DNA of 64,000 bases. Source: Serripes groenlandicus (taxonomy: Eukaryota; Mollusca; Bivalvia; Cardiida; Cardiidae). The stretch covers positions 8,562,798 to 8,626,797 of the forward strand of contig JASEVX010000017.1 of assembly GCA_031761405.1 (NCBI GenBank). Reading direction: 5' to 3'. The translations under genes and the position numbers were made by a program. This document shows, piece after piece, positions 12,401 through 22,586 of the stretch. Position 1 is the first letter of the stretch; every line of letters starts with the position of its first letter. The notes beneath the pieces are model-generated. The model ran no database searches and was not told the origin of the DNA. It was given only the letters and a program-made list of their open reading frames with translations.

Positions 12401-14329
12401 AACAGTCTATTCAAGACTGCTTTTTCACATAGACTGTTATTCCATTAATGAAAGTTTAATGTTGCTTGTGTTGTATTGAATTTTGTCAAACATTGGAAAC
12501 AATATTGACAGGGATGGTGTTCAAACTCAAGACCCGGGACTCTGCACATTACCTACTGGAAGACAACTTATATGAGCCGTCCTGCGAGAAAACCAACATT
12601 ATGGCCATCTGCGTAATGTATTGACCCAGATCAATATCTGGGCCGACACATTCTGTCTTAGGGGGATAGAGTAATGATTGCTGAAACAGAAAATCCACAG
12701 AAGGCGAAAAGTGTCTGTCCGGGTTAGCCTATGCAGTATGCTTAGGTTGATCCGGGTCGATACTTTACACAGGGTCCATAACGTTGGTTTTCTCATATGT
12801 TTCTTGTTACATATACGTTATAGAGATGACTTCCGAAACTGAACATATGCATGCAGAGAAAAGGAGGAGTAAACAGGTCTTTTTCCCCCATCTCTTGTAT
12901 AATTCAATTAAATTCTTTCCAACCAACATACAGCTAATCTGCACTTCAAATAACATCTTTACAAAAACATGGAAAATCTTTATAAATGAAAGTTTAATTC
13001 ATGTACAGTTTCTTTTGCCACAATCATTTCAAAAGAAATCTGCTGTGGTTGTGTCAAAATGGGTCGAAGCTTGTTTTTTGTGTACCTAAAAAAAGGATTC
13101 TTTTGAGTACCCACAACATAGTGTTAGGAGATGGAATAAGAATGTCAAAACATGAAATATTCTCCTTAACCCTTTCCATCATACGACAATTCTGCAGCAG
13201 ACAACTTTGAACATATTTTGTCAAAAAATAGAAAATCTCTATAATTGAATGGATAACCTATGACTAAATGTGGAAAACATTGTGGCAAATGAAGAAATTG
13301 CTCGTTATGAGCAATTTCTTCTTTTGTCACTGTGTTTTCAAGAAGCCGTCTGTTGCAGAGGCGTCGGAAAGCGTCTATATAAGGAAAAGGGTTAATTAAC
13401 AAAGCGATTGCATGTATATTTTCTATTTGCAGGTTCCAATTGTAGTTCCATTCATAGTGTTGTTATGTTCAATATACTTGGTTGTGGCACCAATCATCCA
13501 GAACCCACGGATAGAGTTCCTTTATGCTTTCCTGTTCATGATTAGTGGACTCTTCCTTTATTTTCCGTTTGTGGTCTACAAGATGAGAGCCCCAGGAATG
13601 GGTACGTAATCTTTATTATTTGTTTTGCAGAGCTCTAAATAAGACGCATTTTTTTGCATGTCCTAATATCCTTATTTGCCATCCCAAACCCGTGTTATGG
13701 GTACTCAAAATAATTGTCTCGGTGAAATGGTTCTTTTGAGTACCCACAACATAGGTTTTGATGAATGATGACAGTGATATATTAATTTACCCAGGAAATG
13801 CTGTTATATAACTGAAAAATTAATGCAAGCGACATAAAACACTATACAAGCACTTCTGGGTTTGTCAAGGGGTTGCTTTTTATTGTCTGTCTGTCAATCA
13901 CGCTGTGCAGGACGCTGTGGCTTACTGACTTACAAAAACCCGTCATTATTGAAAGTAAATCTATTGTGAAGAGATGTGACAAGAGGAGAAAATGGTCATT
14001 ATGAGCAAATTTGCTTTATGTCACAATGTTATCAAAATTCATTTGCTGCAGATGCATCAAATGTGTCAGCATTTTGGAAAGGGTTAGGTCAAACAAATAC
14101 GGTGTATACGTGTTTCGTTTTCTGTATGTTGTACTTGGAGAAATAAAAAAGATGTGAGTAAAAAGTAATAAAATCTACTTGTATGTACCGGTACATGTAT
14201 TTTTAAAAAATGCAAAAAGACAATTACAAAACGTGCAGTTTTTTCTTCTTTCTTCTTTCAGCAAAAATAACTTATTTCCTACAAATGGTATTGACGATAG
14301 CTCCTAGTAAATATGTTCCAATAGAATAG
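188..14329 (+). CDS. SLC7A9: b(0,+)-type amino acid transporter-like protein (SLC7 light chain), 3' ten coding exons, 5' partial
   Basis: Joined exons: 188-451, 1408-1533, 4520-4625, 6351-6395, 7928-8051, 9409-9512, 10995-11091, 12053-12202, 13433-13601, 14262-14329. Every intron is GT-AG and all phases agree, giving 416 residues plus stop. Family hallmarks seen: [15 protein letters not shown] (TM2 region), [14 protein letters not shown] (unwound TM6), [23 protein letters not shown] (TM8), [13 protein letters not shown], and a C-terminal [14 protein letters not shown]. The extracellular Cys expected to disulphide-bond to an SLC3 heavy chain is at 403-405 (FYGPCGPG). Human b(0,+)AT is about 487 aa as I recall, so roughly 70-80 N-terminal residues (TM1) lie upstream of the window. 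Light chains of this family exchange cationic and neutral amino acids and cystine at the plasma membrane as heterodimers. GNT after the TM5 loop and the TM6 motif favour SLC7A9 over the LAT branch, but a lineage-specific SLC7 paralogue is possible. Introns 1-8 carry MITEs or related repeats. Confidence 0.93.
478..687 (-). mobile_element. TTAA-flanked palindromic MITE copy (Trp family A)
   Basis: Bounded by TTAA at both ends (478-481, 684-687), with CCCTTTCCC / GGGAAAGGG termini, inner GCAGCAGAC / GTCTGCTGC repeats and a central AAATTGC-hairpin. It starts 26 bp after the first visible SLC7 exon. This is the reference description for the family; other entries give only deviations. Confidence 0.85.
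1408..1533 (+). CDS. SLC7A9: SLC7A9-like exon b (TM4-TM5)
   Basis: Acceptor TTTTCAG, donor GTAAGT at 1534. Phase 1 in and out. It encodes [19 protein letters not shown] and the TM5 helix [13 protein letters not shown]. Confidence 0.93.
1568..1794 (+). mobile_element. TTAA MITE copy
   Basis: TTAA is intact on the left; the right end reads GGGATA, so one flanking TTAA has decayed. It lies 35 bp downstream of an SLC7 exon. Confidence 0.85.
1848..2047 (-). repeat. tRNA-headed SINE, lacking its tRNA head
   Basis: It matches the body of the SINE at 55637-55929 in reverse (TCCGACGATTGACAAAAGTC through the ACTGGTGTGAG core), but the tRNA-like head is missing. Confidence 0.7.
2188..3687. mobile_element. 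1.5-kb element with GTCGCCGG inverted ends, nested in an older MITE
   Basis: It begins GTCGCCGGGCAGAAGCC at 2188 and closes with CCGGCGAC at 3680-3687, the reverse complement of GTCGCCGG. On both sides are halves of one TTAA-type MITE: the left half is at about 2109-2187 and the right half resumes by about 3714 and runs to 3871. The extra 3688-3713 bases and the lack of a clear target duplication leave the exact right edge open. No transposase-like ORF is visible inside. Confidence 0.55.
3889..4187. mobile_element. Diverged TTAA-type MITE copy
   Basis: It has CCCTTTTCC at the left and GTGGGAAAGGG at the right, with CTGCTGCAG and the AATTTCTCC core recognisable. It is diverged and longer than usual. 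Confidence 0.6.
4520..4625 (+). CDS. SLC7A9: SLC7A9-like exon c (TM6)
   Basis: Acceptor TTTGTTTCAG, donor GTGAGT at 4626. It enters in phase 1 and leaves in phase 2, splitting the Trp codon TG|G. It encodes the [14 protein letters not shown] loop and the substrate-site motif [13 protein letters not shown]. Confidence 0.93.
4705..4981 (-). repeat. tRNA-headed SINE, full-length
   Basis: Read on the minus strand, the head is a tRNA-like block (GTAGCTCAGTCG-type A box, GTTCAAACTC-type B box region). It continues through TTTCCGACG-TTTGACAAAAGTCA and the GTGTGGAGTACTGGTGTGAG core. It is the same family as 55637-55929. Confidence 0.75.
5223..5310 (+). repeat. tRNA-like SINE head fragment
   Basis: TGGTGCAGAGGTAGAGCA and GGTTCGAATCC are spaced like pol III A and B boxes. 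No tRNA cloverleaf closes around them, so I read this as a SINE head of another subfamily and not a tRNA gene. Confidence 0.5.
5708..5931 (+). mobile_element. TTAA MITE copy
   Basis: TTAA at both ends. The right terminus has lost bases (GAGGGTTAA). It is in the same orientation as the copy 69 bp further on. Confidence 0.85.
6000..6230 (+). mobile_element. TTAA MITE copy
   Basis: TTAA is intact on the left; the right end is GGGTTAT. The core hairpin reads AAATTGCTC / GAGTAATTT. Confidence 0.85.
6351..6395 (+). CDS. SLC7A9: SLC7A9-like exon d (45-nt exon, NYITEE motif)
   Basis: A short exon between TTTCGTTTCAG and GTAAGT. It completes Trp, then reads [14 protein letters not shown], which is nearly invariant in the family. 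Phase 2 in and out. Confidence 0.92.
6729..6839 (+). repeat. 38-bp tandem repeat, three units
   Basis: TGTGGTTGGATATCACTGAC recurs at 6731, 6769 and 6807. The three units are essentially identical, so the amplification is recent. It lies in an SLC7 intron. Confidence 0.9.
7013..7242 (+). mobile_element. TTAA MITE copy
   Basis: TTAA at both ends, near-consensus inner arms. Confidence 0.87.
7652..7881 (+). mobile_element. TTAA MITE copy
   Basis: TTAA at both ends. The core hairpin is a perfect GAAATTGCAC / GTGCAATTTC. It ends 46 bp before SLC7 exon e, so it is close to the branch-point region. Confidence 0.88.
7928..8051 (+). CDS. SLC7A9: SLC7A9-like exon e (TM7)
   Basis: Acceptor CTTTTCAG, donor GTGGGT at 8052. 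It reads [17 protein letters not shown] and then NISYFTVMT. The exon ends in phase 0. Confidence 0.92.
8478..8606 (+). repeat. SINE fragment (second tRNA-headed family)
   Basis: It carries the GGAGTGCTTTTGGGAAAGGCAC-like core and GGTTTGTTTACCCAGGGA, as in the full copy at 46104-46333. Confidence 0.6.
9002..9232 (+). mobile_element. TTAA MITE copy
   Basis: TTAA at both ends, near-consensus. Confidence 0.87.
9409..9512 (+). CDS. SLC7A9: SLC7A9-like exon f (TM8, GAANG motif)
   Basis: Acceptor CTTTTCAG, donor GTATAT at 9513. It encodes [15 protein letters not shown] and [11 protein letters not shown], leaving an Arg codon split AG|G. Confidence 0.92.
10002..10219 (-). mobile_element. TTAA MITE copy
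   Basis: TTAA at both ends, reverse orientation. A small deletion near the right end removes part of the GACGCTTTC block. Confidence 0.86.
10995..11091 (+). CDS. SLC7A9: SLC7A9-like exon g ([10 protein letters not shown] motif)
   Basis: Acceptor CATCCAG, donor GTAAGT at 11092. It encodes [18 protein letters not shown], then [14 protein letters not shown]; the cytoplasmic loop is highly conserved. Ends in phase 0. Confidence 0.92.
11383..11559 (+). repeat. Near-identical dispersed duplicate of 38449-38624
   Basis: About 175 bp, starting ATAATTTAGTAGAAATGTCT and ending in a CCAGTTTAGAAT-A(n) block, recurs with only a few differences in a CDCA8 intron. It fuses a piece of the AGGGCC-type element to a MITE end (GTCTGCTGCAG). 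Confidence 0.8.
12053..12202 (+). CDS. SLC7A9: SLC7A9-like exon h (TM9-TM10)
   Basis: Exactly 50 codons between TCATTTCAG and GTATGA. It contains [17 protein letters not shown] followed by [14 protein letters not shown]. Confidence 0.92.
12573..12796. mobile_element. Foldback MITE with TGAGCCGT...GAGAAAACCAAC ends
   Basis: The left end is TGAGCCGTCCTGCGAGAAAA; the right end is the inverted ACGTTGGTTTTCTC, truncated before the outermost bases. The internal GATCCGGGT-type motifs recur in other copies. Confidence 0.75.
13166..13395 (-). mobile_element. TTAA MITE copy
   Basis: TTAA at both ends. It ends 37 bp before SLC7 exon i. Confidence 0.87.
13433..13601 (+). CDS. SLC7A9: SLC7A9-like exon i (TM11-TM12)
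   Basis: Acceptor ATTTGCAG, donor GTACGT at 13602. It encodes two hydrophobic helices around [14 protein letters not shown] and ends in phase 1 after YKMRAPGMG. Confidence 0.92.
14262..14329 (+). CDS. SLC7A9: SLC7A9-like terminal exon
   Basis: Acceptor TCTTCTTTCAG. It completes an Ala codon, reads [21 protein letters not shown] and stops at TAG (14327-14329). No AATAAA was found close downstream. Confidence 0.9.
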
Positions 14330-15361
14330 ACTATCGTCTCGGAACTTGTAAAACAGAAGCAGCAAACGCCAAAGGAACCAAACCCTGCTATCATTTCAAG
14401 GATTTTTGGATATGCCACTTGTATTTCATTCAACAAAGACTTTAGTTGTGTATCCTGTCTATAAAGCGCAGACACACTTAATGGGTCACTTCTCCATCTG
14501 TCTGACCGTCCGTCATGCTTTCCATTTATTGGTCATATTTTTGTTCCTGTTTGGCAGATTTGCTTTAAAGTTGCACTACTTAAACCTTAGGATCAGGAGA
14601 AATGGACCAAAAGGAGGAACATAACTTAAGCCTGCATATGTCTGGAGTTATCTCCCTTTTCTCATTTTATGTTTTTGTTTGGCCATTTCTTCAACTTCGT
14701 AGGTAGTTTATGACCTGCGAATGTTCAGTACGCAAAACCATAACTCTAGCATGCTTACTTCTGGAGTTATCTCCCATTTTCTTTATTCTGTATAGCATAT
14801 TAGCCTATGTATCAATCAATTTAAAGCGTGCTATGGAGATTTGCAGTCCACAAGAACTATAATTCAAGCATGTATATTTTTGAACCAACTTTCACAGGCG
14901 ACACATGGTATAGTCATGTTATTCAGTAAATCACAATGGAGGGTGATATTTTAATGGGGATCACTTGGCTTGTATTTTCAGGTACTGTTTTTACTTATTT
15001 TGATATGACACCAAATGAAACAAGATCCTCTATATCTTTAATATCAATACTTTTGAAGAAAAAAGAAAAAACCTTTCACAAATGATTTTGAGATGTAGTA
15101 TTAACACATACAACAAATCTGCAGCTGAAGACTTTGAAAATATTTTGGTGAAATATTGAAAACATCTTCAAATGAGTTATCTTTTGATAGATTTATAAAC
15201 TTTCTGGCAAAAGGAGAAATTGCTCAAGACGACCAATTTTTTCCATTTGCCACATTGTTTTCAAAGTTGTATGCTGAACAAATATAAGCATCATATCTCA
15301 GTTAAAATGATAGTTCCATACTAAATGGTTGTAGCAAGATATATAGTAACACTCTTTTTGT

Positions 15362-15591
15362 TTAACCCTTTCCCTCATACTACATTTCTGCAGCAGACGA
15401 CTTTGAACGTATTTTGTCAAAAAATAGAAAATCTCCATAATTAAATGGATAACCTATGACGAAAAGTGGAAAACATTGTGGCAAAAGGAGAAATTGCACG
15501 TTTTGTGCAATTTCTTCTTTTGTCACTATGTTTTCAAAAAGCCGTCTGCTGTAGAGGCATCAAAAAGAGTCTATATGAGGGAAAGGGTTAA
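15362..15591 (-). mobile_element. TTAA MITE copy
   Basis: TTAA at both ends. Perfect GAAATTGCAC / GTGCAATTTC core. Confidence 0.88.
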
Positions 15592-15912
15592 AGCCTATGA
15601 CAAGTTGATATATAAAGAGAGTGAGACAGACAAAATTGTTCTCTATCTATTTCCAACTAGGATATAGCAGGAGGCTACTGGTGTATCCCTATTAAAATCA
15701 CTGTCAAGTCATTTATATATGAAACTGTTTGTCTTTCCCTTGTCATTTTAAAACTCTTTTGTAAGTGTACTGTGTAGAAAGGTCTCATGATAAAAGTAGG
15801 ACGATTTTGGCACACGTTGATATATGTCTGAGTTAGTCACAGATCTGTTTACCTGTCAAGTGCCACAAACTAGTAACACTGCTGGAAATACAACCTCAGT
15901 ATAATTATGATA

Positions 15913-16037
15913 TGAGCCGTCCCGCGAGAAAACCAACATTATGTCTATCCGGGTTAGCTTGCACAGCATGCTTAGGCTGATCGGGTTGATACTTTATGCA
16001 GAGTCCACAATGTTGGCTTTCTCTTGGAACGGCTCAT
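15913..16037. mobile_element. Foldback MITE (TGAGCCGT family), short internally deleted form
   Basis: TGAGCCGTCCCGCGAGAAAA at the left is mirrored by TTTCTCTTGGAACGGCTCA at the right. At about 125 bp it is much shorter than the copy at 12573. Confidence 0.8.
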
Positions 16038-16887
16038 ATCTGTTAGATCGGTCTACACATTTATTCTTTCTGATCTATGTGCACAAATGTTCATCAGATC
16101 ATTTATTGATTAACTTTTGTGATCAATCATAGAATCAGATCTAACTGTGCTGCTTCCCAGAGTGATCTGGCTCTACACTAGTCGCAAATTCCCTAAGCTT
16201 GGCTTTCATACAGAGCGGCTGAAAATGTTACCTATGAATGTTTAAGTATGACAAGGGAAAGATAAAATATAGATTGGTTCATATCTGTGTTTACCTTCTA
16301 TGTGTAAGGGAATCTCAAAAATTGTTAAATGGGCTGCAATGAGGGATTTTAATGCGTCTACAAACAGTGAAGGCTTGGATGAGCCTGCATAACCATAAAG
16401 TCTTGCCTGAGTCTTCAAGGTCTGCATTATTATGTTATATATACCTCGATGAACCTTCTGACAAAATTAGATGTGTAACCCCCTTTAGTTTCATGCCAAT
16501 ATGTCTTTATATGATGTAAAAATGGTAGAAATTAATTAAGACCCAAAATAGCTAGATGTTTCTCATGTGTATAATATATAAATTATTCCATCAAGTTAAG
16601 TATCCCTTTCCCTTTAGGAAGTGATATTTAATAACTTGGCAGCTGAAGCTTGGAAATTGTAGAGATAACAAGAGGAATTACATAAGAAAGGGGCATTATG
16701 TTTTGGAAATGTTATTGCCTCTCCTTTAAATCAATTTTTTGATTTTACCAGATTAACCATAATTCAAATTTGGAAGAGTCCTTACTTGGCATATTATGTT
16801 ATTCCTAATGCATTGACTTTATCAGCATTACAATAATTACCATTTTCTAGTGGTAGTAGTAGTACCATTGTGAAGTATGAATGTGTT

Positions 16888-17087
16888 TTAACCCTGTCTC
16901 ACTTTTAGATGCATTATGACACATCTGTAGCAGACAGCTTTTAAAAACATTGTGACAAAATTGCCATAATGTTTTCAACTGTATTCAATAATTTAACTTA
17001 AATTTATAGAGGTTTTTCATATTTTTGCTCAGACAGATGTTTTCAAGGTCGTTTGCTGCAGATTTCTTGTAGGTGGGAACGAATTAA
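16888..17087 (+). mobile_element. TTAA MITE copy, diverged
   Basis: TTAA at both ends. The central hairpin arm is partly deleted (GTGACAAAATTGCC). Confidence 0.7.
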
Positions 17088-17469
17088 AGAAAAAGTCATT
17101 ATTCAAATACTTAGCTGTCAGTGTACATATGAAATATGAATGTGTATAATTATGTACTGTAACTATGCTATTTTTATGTCCCTTTCAAAGAGTTCACTAG
17201 GAACACAGGTATCTCATAAGTTTGGGTGAATGCAAAAACAAACTGTAACTACATCTGAACCGTTAACCTGATATGCCATTGTTTAGACTTAACTTGTAAA
17301 TATTCTGAAGGAAGGAATCTTGATAACCAAAACTAACATTTTTTTCAGTTGGAGTAGAAGACATTTGTGGAAAACAGAGAAATTGCTCATTGTAAGCAAT
17401 TTCTCCTTATCCCACAATGTTTTGAATTGAAACTTTTCTTTCACAAAGTCGTGCGTGACAAGACCCCAA

Positions 17470-17699
17470 TTAACCCTTTCCCTCATACAACAATTCTGCA
17501 GCAGATGACTTTGAACATATTTTGTCAAATATTGGAAAATCTCTGTAATTGAATGAATAACCTATGACAAAAAGTGGAAAACATTGTGGCAAAAGGAGAA
17601 ATTGCACGTTTTGTGCAAGTTCTCCTTTTGTCACTATGTTTTCAAAAAGCCGTCTGCTGCAGAGGCGTCAGAAAGCGTCTATATGAGGGAAAGGGTTAA
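17470..17699 (-). mobile_element. TTAA MITE copy
   Basis: TTAA at both ends, near-consensus. Confidence 0.88.
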
Positions 17700-17736
17700 A
17701 TCAGGTAAATGGTAAAATGTGGATGCCTTTGTATTA

Positions 17737-17960
17737 TCTCTTTCCCTCATACAGACGCTTTCTGATGCCTCTGCAGCAGACAGCTTTCTGAAAACATGGT
17801 GACAAATGAAGAAATTTCTCAAAACAATCAATTTCTCCTTTTGCCAATGTTTTCCACTTTTGGTCAATGGTTATCCATCCAATTATAGAGATTTTCCATT
17901 TTTTGACAGAATATGTTCAAAGTCGTCTGCTGCAGATTTCTTGTATGTGGGAAAGGGTCA
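17737..17960 (+). mobile_element. TTAA MITE copy, ends decayed
   Basis: Only 38 bp from the previous copy and in the opposite orientation. The flanks read ATCTC and GGGTCA, so neither TTAA survives. Confidence 0.8.
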
Positions 17961-18161
17961 ACTGTAGTCCATCAAGTCAAAACCATAAAACATTGATGTA
18001 AGAAAAAATAAATGTGCCTCACGTCTGATTGTAAGTGTATACCGGTACTTATAATCTTTCAGGATTTATGTATAAAGACTGAAAATCAATTAATTGATAG
18101 TCTTGAATGCAAATCTACATACGTTTACATAATTAAATGTTACTTCGATATTCATGTTTCA

Positions 18162-18391
18162 TTAACCCTTTCCCTCATACGACAATTCTGCAGCAGATGA
18201 CTTTGAACGTATTTTGTCAAAACATAGAAAATCTCCATAATTGAATGGATAACCTATGACTAAAAGTGGAAAACATTGTGACAAAAGGAGAAATTGCACG
18301 TTTTGTGCAATTTCTTCTTTTGTCACTATGTTTTCAAAAAGCTGTCTGCTGCAGAGGCGTCAGAAAGCGTCTATATGAGGGAAAAGGTTAA
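18162..18391 (-). mobile_element. TTAA MITE copy
   Basis: TTAA at both ends. A TTCGATATTCATGTTTCATTAA flank occurs just before it and again just after it (from 18410), suggesting a short local duplication. Confidence 0.87.
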
Positions 18392-19189
18392 ATGTTTTCA
18401 TTATAAAACTTCGATATTCATGTTTCATTAAATATTATTCTGTTTAAAAATGTTATCTTTTTTCATGCTTCATTTTCTGTTTTGTGTTAAATAGGCTGGC
18501 CCTATGTAGAGAAAGTGTTTTATTATTTGGATATGCTCTATTCACACTTTAACCTTTTTAGGGTTAGGGTTAAACAAATCTGCAGAAAATGACTATGAAT
18601 AACAACAAATCTAAAGCAGACAACAATGAAAATATGGAGACAAAACTATTGAAAATCTTTATGAAACACTGTGGTAAATGTAGAATTTGCTCATGATGAA
18701 CAATTTCTCCAATTGCAACAATGTTTCCAAATGTTGTCTGTGGTAAAAGCTTAAAAAGAAAACATCTCTTGAGAAAAAAAAAGTAACAGTATGATCTTTA
18801 ATTAATCTGAAATTCTATTGGAATAAGTAACTGTGATTTTGTAGGCTTGTTTGTTTGTGGTGCTACTGCAGATATATAAATTGTTTATGTTCAAATGTTG
18901 TCAGTTTAAATTGAGTTGTTTAATGATCAATAGTAATCTCATTAAAACCAGATTTAAACTTTGTTGCTGTTGCAAAATAATGATCATATAGAACTGATAA
19001 CTGCCTGTTACAGGTCGTCTCTGATTGACCTTTGCATTGGCCAATCAAATTGTTGCCTACAAAACTGTTTGGTGATGCCAAGGGAGATAACCTATATAAA
19101 TCGAGGAGAAAGGGAAGTGATGATGGCTGACACTTGGTTATTTCAAGCAAATTTATCGGAAACAGGAGTGAAAATCTTCTAATGAATAT

Positions 19190-19419
19190 TTAAACCTTTC
19201 CCACTTGTGGAGGCATTCCGACGCATCTGAAGCAGACGACTTTTTACATCATTGTGGCAAAAGAAGAGATTGCTCATAACAAGCAATTTCTCCTTTTGCC
19301 ACAATGATTTCAACTATATCCCATAAAAAAACCTTTCAATTATAGAGGATTTCCATATTTTTGACTTGACATTTTCAAAGTCGTCTGCTGCAAATTTGTT
19401 ATATGTGGGAATGGGTTAA
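19190..19419 (+). mobile_element. TTAA MITE copy, older subfamily
   Basis: TTAA at both ends, with the CCCACTTGTGGAGGCATTCC end type. Confidence 0.8.
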
Positions 19420-20871
19420 AGTATTATAAGTTTATTTGAAACAATATTTTATGTTGTCAGATCCAATATAGGCACAGCAAAGTATTTTGGTCTGATTTTA
19501 TTGAAATTTGTTCAATAGTTTACAAAGAAATACTTGTACATTGTAAACTGACCTAGTTATGTATTCATCATTCAACCATTCAATTTACATGAACAGTAAC
19601 TGATATCTTCCAAGTTACATTAGTGGTTAATTATTATACTTAAGGTGCTTGGTACTATGAAACTGGAGACCAGCATTACAGCTTGTTATTCTATGCACTC
19701 ATCGTGATCATTTTGTTTGTTAAAAATCTGTGATTTAAATGTATATAATGTAAGATCAAGGGCTGTAACAATTACCTGAAATGGAAATTATAATAAGACT
19801 CTTCCAAAATCAAAGTAATGGTAATATTTTAGTCTATTCCAAATATATACATTTTTTTCAGCATGTCTGGCCGTCTAGACAATATGAAATCTGGATTGTA
19901 GGTCATTTATCTTTCAATCTAGGATAAAGATTCTTCATACATGTATTAATTATGACTAAAACCTTTCAGCAGATATTTGCAGCAGACGACTTTTGAAAAC
20001 ATTGTGGCAAAAGGAGCAATTTCCCCTTTCACCACAATGTTTTTATCTCTGTATTAATAATTTAACTCCCATTTATTCCATTTATGGGGATGCCGATATT
20101 TCACATTTTTGCCAATATGTTTTCGAAGTCGTCTGCTCCAGAAATGTTGTATGTGGGAAAAGGTTAATTAAAGAGCATTCCCTTATGGCAGAGATCAACA
20201 TCATGAAGGAAAAATGTTTAAAAGATCTCGAGTCAATGCTCTTTCAAGCTAGGATGATGAAACCTCAATGACAAATTCAGTGACCATGACCCAGGAATAT
20301 CCCTATCAAATTTAGGGTAAATAGGTCAAAGGTCAAGGTCACATTTACATCTTAAGGTTGCAGGAGGTATTCATCCCATGGGTTAGATCTATTTGTATTA
20401 GATGTCTGTTAACTTTTGCTCATACGTTTTACCATGTATAATTCCCGCATTGTATGTTTTGCATGTTTTTGAGTAATACATGGATAAATTCATTACAGTA
20501 AAAAATAGTATTTCTATTATCATTGCTTCATGCTAATCATTTGTACCTTAATCTCAATACTTTCCCTGATACAGACAATGTTAGCTGCCTCAACAGCAGA
20601 TATCATTTGAAAACATTGTAGAAAAGAAAGACATTGCTCTTGATTAGTTCTTGCTCCTTTTCTCACATTGTTTTTTTAGACTTGTTCACCGTTTACCACA
20701 ATTATTTCATCTCTAAGCAATAACTAATTAACTATACTTTCATTTATAGAGATTTTGCATAATATTGTTGAGGTGATTTCAAACTGGTCTGCTGCTGATT
20801 TGTTGTATGTGGGAAAAGGTGTTTTACTTCAATCGAGGTATCAGTATAAGGGTTAGGGCGAGACATGTGAC

Positions 20872-21099
20872 TTAAACCCCCTTTCCCACATACAACAAAT
20901 CTGAAGCAGACGTCTTTGAAAAACATGTAGGCAAAAACAAGGAAAATCAATATAAATCAAGTTATATTTACTTTGAAGAGTTGAAACCATTGTGGAAAAA
21001 GAAATATTGCTTGTTTTGAGCAATATCTCCTTTTGTCAAAATCTTTTCAGAAGTCGGCTGCTGTAGAGCTGTCAGTGTCTATATATGGGAAACGGTTAA
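20872..21099. mobile_element. TTAA MITE copy, tandem partner 1
   Basis: TTAA at both ends. The right TTAA (21096-21099) is also the left TTAA of the next copy. Confidence 0.82.
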
Positions 21100-21325
21100 C
21101 CCTTTCCCTCATATGACAATTCTGCAGCAGATGACTTTGAACATATTTTGTCAAAAAATAGAAAATCTCTATAATTGAATTGATAACCTATGACTAAAAG
21201 TGGAAAACATTGTGGCAAAAGGTGAAATTGCTTGTTTTGAGCAATTTCATCTTTTGTCACTATGTTTTCAAAAAGCTGTCTGCTGCAGAGGCGTCAGAAA
21301 GTGTTTATATGAGGGAAACGGTTAA
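21096..21325 (-). mobile_element. TTAA MITE copy, tandem partner 2
   Basis: It shares one TTAA with the copy on its left and has an intact TTAA at its right end. Confidence 0.85.
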
Positions 21326-21820
21326 CCGGTACCTTTGTGTTGAATTTGTTATTTCATACTATTATTGTTGAAAATTTCATTTGTAAATAAAAGTCCATTT
21401 TTCACTGTACATAATCATGTAGGTCATTGTAGATTATTTAATCATATCTTTCACAGACTTGTGTGTTTATAAAATGTGTTACAAAGATGATGTATATTTA
21501 ATTGATGATACAACTTATCTGCAGTAGACAACTTTTGAAAACATTGTGACAAAAAAGGGAAATTACTCATTATGAGCAGTATCTCCTGATAGTAGAGCAT
21601 GTAGATAAAGTAACATATAATAATTTCTTGAATTAAGCCTTTTCTTGCTATACTAGGGTTTAATGTGTTTTCAACAGCATTTCAGATATATCTTTTAGTC
21701 CAAGTCCCTACTAACATGTTTGTTCACTTTCTCACACCAGCTGCAGGCCCTGGAACTATATTATTTGTTGTCAAATATCTGATCGGCCTGATGATGCCCG
21801 TTCATTCTCAGAATTGACTA

Positions 21821-22039
21821 TTAACCCTTTCCCACTTATAGACATCTTTGCAGCAGACGACTCCTGAAAACAATGCAACATAAGAAGAAATTGCTCAAAA
21901 CAAGAAATTTCGCCTTTTGCCACAATGTTCTCAACTTTTTTCTGTAATTTACATCTTCATTTATGGGGATTTTCCATGTTTTTGCATCGATATTTTCAAA
22001 GCCGTCTGCTGCAGAATTGCTATAGGTGGGAAAGGGTTC
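21821..22039 (+). mobile_element. TTAA MITE copy
   Basis: TTAA is intact on the left; the right end is GGGTTCA. Older subfamily. Confidence 0.75.
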
Positions 22040-22297
22040 ATAGAATTCTTGTTTTTTCAATTTCTGAGCACAGCGATCATTCTCAAGTTTAAAACTTTCA
22101 GGGCCAGTTCTCTACAGAACTTTTTTCCTCAGGTGACTGGCCTTCTTTCCATAAAAAACTTTTATTGCAAAGGTAGAATAAAAAATAAAATATATATCTT
22201 TCGCAAATCTAGGGATAACCACTCACGACCCCTGGATACAGCGTTCTAGTCAACAACTACTTTCTACTGCCTTGATGAATTATGCAAACATTGTGTT

Positions 22298-22586
22298 TAA
22301 CCCATTCCAACATACAACAATTCTGCAGCAGACGACTTTGAACATATTTTGTCAAAAAATAGAAAATCTCTATAATTGAATGGATAACCTATGACTAAAA
22401 GTGGAAAACATTGTGTCAAAAGGAGAAATTGCTGTCTAACTTTTGAAAACAATGTGTAATTTCTCCTTTAGTCAAAATGTATTAAACTCGTTTCGATGAT
22501 AACAATATCATTTATAAAGATTTTCCACATTTTTGCCTAGATGTTTTTCAAAATCGTCTGATCTGTTTTATGTTTGAAATGGTTAA
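22298..22586 (-). mobile_element. TTAA MITE copy, composite
   Basis: TTAA at both ends. The left part is young-type and the right part old-type, joined inside the hairpin; a recombinant or a nested pair. Confidence 0.65.
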
